Origin: an uncultured Collinsella sp.
GTDB lineage: Bacteria; Actinomycetota; Coriobacteriia; Coriobacteriales; Coriobacteriaceae
Length of the DNA stretch: 15,108 nucleotides
Assembly (NCBI GenBank): GCA_902478945.1
Contig: CABSMX010000049.1
Location: forward strand, 1-15,108
Reading direction: 5' to 3'
Part shown: piece after piece, positions 13,935 to 15,108 of the stretch
Layout of the letters: every line of letters starts with the position of its first letter
How positions within the stretch are numbered: the first letter of the stretch is position 1
The notes under the pieces: model-generated
What the model was told of the DNA's origin: nothing
The model's input: the letters and a program-made list of their open reading frames with translations, nothing else
The model's database searches: none
Position numbers and translations under genes: made by a program

Positions 13935-15108
13935 TTACCGCTTGCCGCCGTGGCTGTTGCGCCAGATCTCGCGGCCCAGCATCAGCGCCAGCACCAGCGC
14001 ACTCACGTAGCCCATAAAGCCAATGACCGGGATACCGAACACAACCGGCTCGATGCGTGCGTAGTACACCACCGATGAGCCGATAAACAGACCGGCGATC
14101 ACAATTGCCATCGACATGCGGTCGATAATTCCACCCAGCTGTCGCAGCGCCTTATCGCTGCTCATGATCTGCGTGTTTACCTTAAGCTGGCCGCGCGTAA
14201 GCATGCGCGACGCCAGGCCCAGATACTCGGCCGCCTCGAGCGAGCCTTTTGCCGCGCGATAGCTGCTCGCGGCAAGATCGCGCCCCATTTCGCGGACGCG
14301 CGCATAGGCGCTCTTCTCGTTTTTGATGTGCACCTGGATGATCTGAATCATGTTGACGTTGGGCATGTACTCGGTCAGCAGGCCCTCGAGCGTCACCATG
14401 CCGCGGGCGAACATCGTCACCACGCTCGGCAGCTCAACGTCGTTTTTGCGCGCCAAATTGAGCAGCGAGGTCAAAAACTCGCCGATATCAAGATCCTTAA
14501 GGTCGAGACCCGCAAAGTCGGCGACGATAAAGTCCAAGTCGGACAAAAAGGCCGAATGGTCGAGCTCGGCCGAGTCACCGCGCGTCACGGCAAAGCGCAT
14601 GAGCGAATCCTTGAGCTTGGGTACGTCGCCCTCGGCCACGGCGAAAATCATATCCTTGACGATACCGCGGTCGTGGCTCGACATGCGCCCGACCATGCCC
14701 AGGTCAATAAAGTAGACAATGTCGTCTTTGAGGATGATGTTTCCCGCATGCGGGTCGGCATGGAAAAAGCCGTCGTCGAGCACCTGCGTCGAATAGTCCT
14801 CGACGATCGCCGAGCCGATCTTTTCCAGGTCATAGCCCTCGGCCACCAGGCGCTCGGGATCGGCAATGGAGATGCCGTCGATGTAGTCCATGACCACGAC
14901 GTGTTCGGTGCAAAGGTCCAGGTAGGATTTGGGACACGAAACGCCGTGCACGCTTTTGTGGAAGTCATAGAAATCGTTGAGGTTTTTGGCCTCGGCCAAA
15001 AAGTTGGTCTCCTCGCGAAATGAGGTCCACAGCTCTTCGACCACACCGTGCAGGTCAACAAACTGATCGGTGTTGACGAACTTGGAAACGATGCGCACCA
15101 CCGAACGG
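13935..15108 (-). CDS. UbiB/ABC1 family atypical protein kinase, 5' end outside the window
   Basis: The C-terminal 390 residues or so are present; the reading frame continues past the right edge, and the GTG at 15101 is only an internal valine. The family has an atypical kinase fold linked to isoprenoid-quinone or lipid metabolism. Visible motifs are REETNFLAEAKNLNDF, VVVMDYIDGISIADP, the catalytic-loop segment FHADPHAGNIIL and the metal-binding IDLGMVGRMS. The KxGQ motif, diagnostic for the family, would lie in the missing part. Two hydrophobic segments near the C-terminus (IVIAGLFIGSSVVYY and a second before REIW) look like membrane helices, as in other members. The gene ends with consecutive TAA and TGA stops and its own terminator. 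Its substrate is unknown, and it is probably not tied to the riboswitch operon. Confidence 0.92.
   Translation of the reverse strand, partial: RSVVRIVSKFVNTDQFVDLHGVVEELWTSFREETNFLAEAKNLNDFYDFHKSVHGVSCPKSYLDLCTEHVVVMDYIDGISIADPERLVAEGYDLEKIGSAIVEDYSTQVLDDGFFHADPHAGNIILKDDIVYFIDLGMVGRMSSHDRGIVKDMIFAVAEGDVPKLKDSLMRFAVTRGDSAELDHSAFLSDLDFIVADFAGLDLKDLDIGEFLTSLLNLARKNDVELPSVVTMFARGMVTLEGLLTEYMPNVNMIQIIQVHIKNEKSAYARVREMGRDLAASSYRAAKGSLEAAEYLGLASRMLTRGQLKVNTQIMSSDKALRQLGGIIDRMSMAIVIAGLFIGSSVVYYARIEPVVFGIPVIGFMGYVSALVLALMLGREIWRNSHGGKR

Overview
The window reads as chromosomal DNA of a high-GC, Gram-positive gut anaerobe, most likely a Coriobacteriia member such as Collinsella. This is inferred from GC-rich codon use, a class III fructose-1,6-bisphosphatase, DegV, paired GtrA proteins and very large Ig-repeat surface proteins with Lys/Ser/Asp-rich stalks. 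No 16S gene or other taxonomic marker is present. Positions 1-43 are not genomic: they are an Illumina Nextera adapter (i7 index plus transposon mosaic end) left on the contig end.

Left part (44-5260). A 5'-truncated TIM-barrel-like protein ends at 857 with a good terminator. Convergent to it is a DegV fatty-acid-binding protein gene on the minus strand. A 320-bp divergent intergenic region holds several inverted and direct repeats. It leads into fbp (class III FBPase, gluconeogenesis), then two small GtrA-type four-helix membrane proteins that resemble each other. The fbp-gtrA and gtrA-gtrA gaps are rich in hairpins. A strong terminator closes this plus-strand block.

Middle and right part (5290-13850, minus strand). 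This is a two-gene unit that fills more than half of the window. From its 5' end it has a probable promoter, a cobalamin (B12) riboswitch of about 173 nt, and a giant secreted and membrane-anchored protein of about 2,430 residues. That protein contains seven Ig-like repeats, atrophied Ig-like modules, three DUF4430 (transcobalamin-C-like) domains, a PQQ-type beta-propeller, an InlB/Flg_new repeat, a stalk and a C-terminal membrane helix. Next come a small membrane-anchored protein with a fourth DUF4430 domain and a terminator. B12 riboswitch control together with four transcobalamin-like domains suggests a cell-surface corrinoid capture system. This is the most interesting content of the window.

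Right edge (13935-15108). A UbiB/ABC1 atypical kinase gene on the minus strand runs off the window and ends in its own terminator just upstream of the riboswitch promoter.
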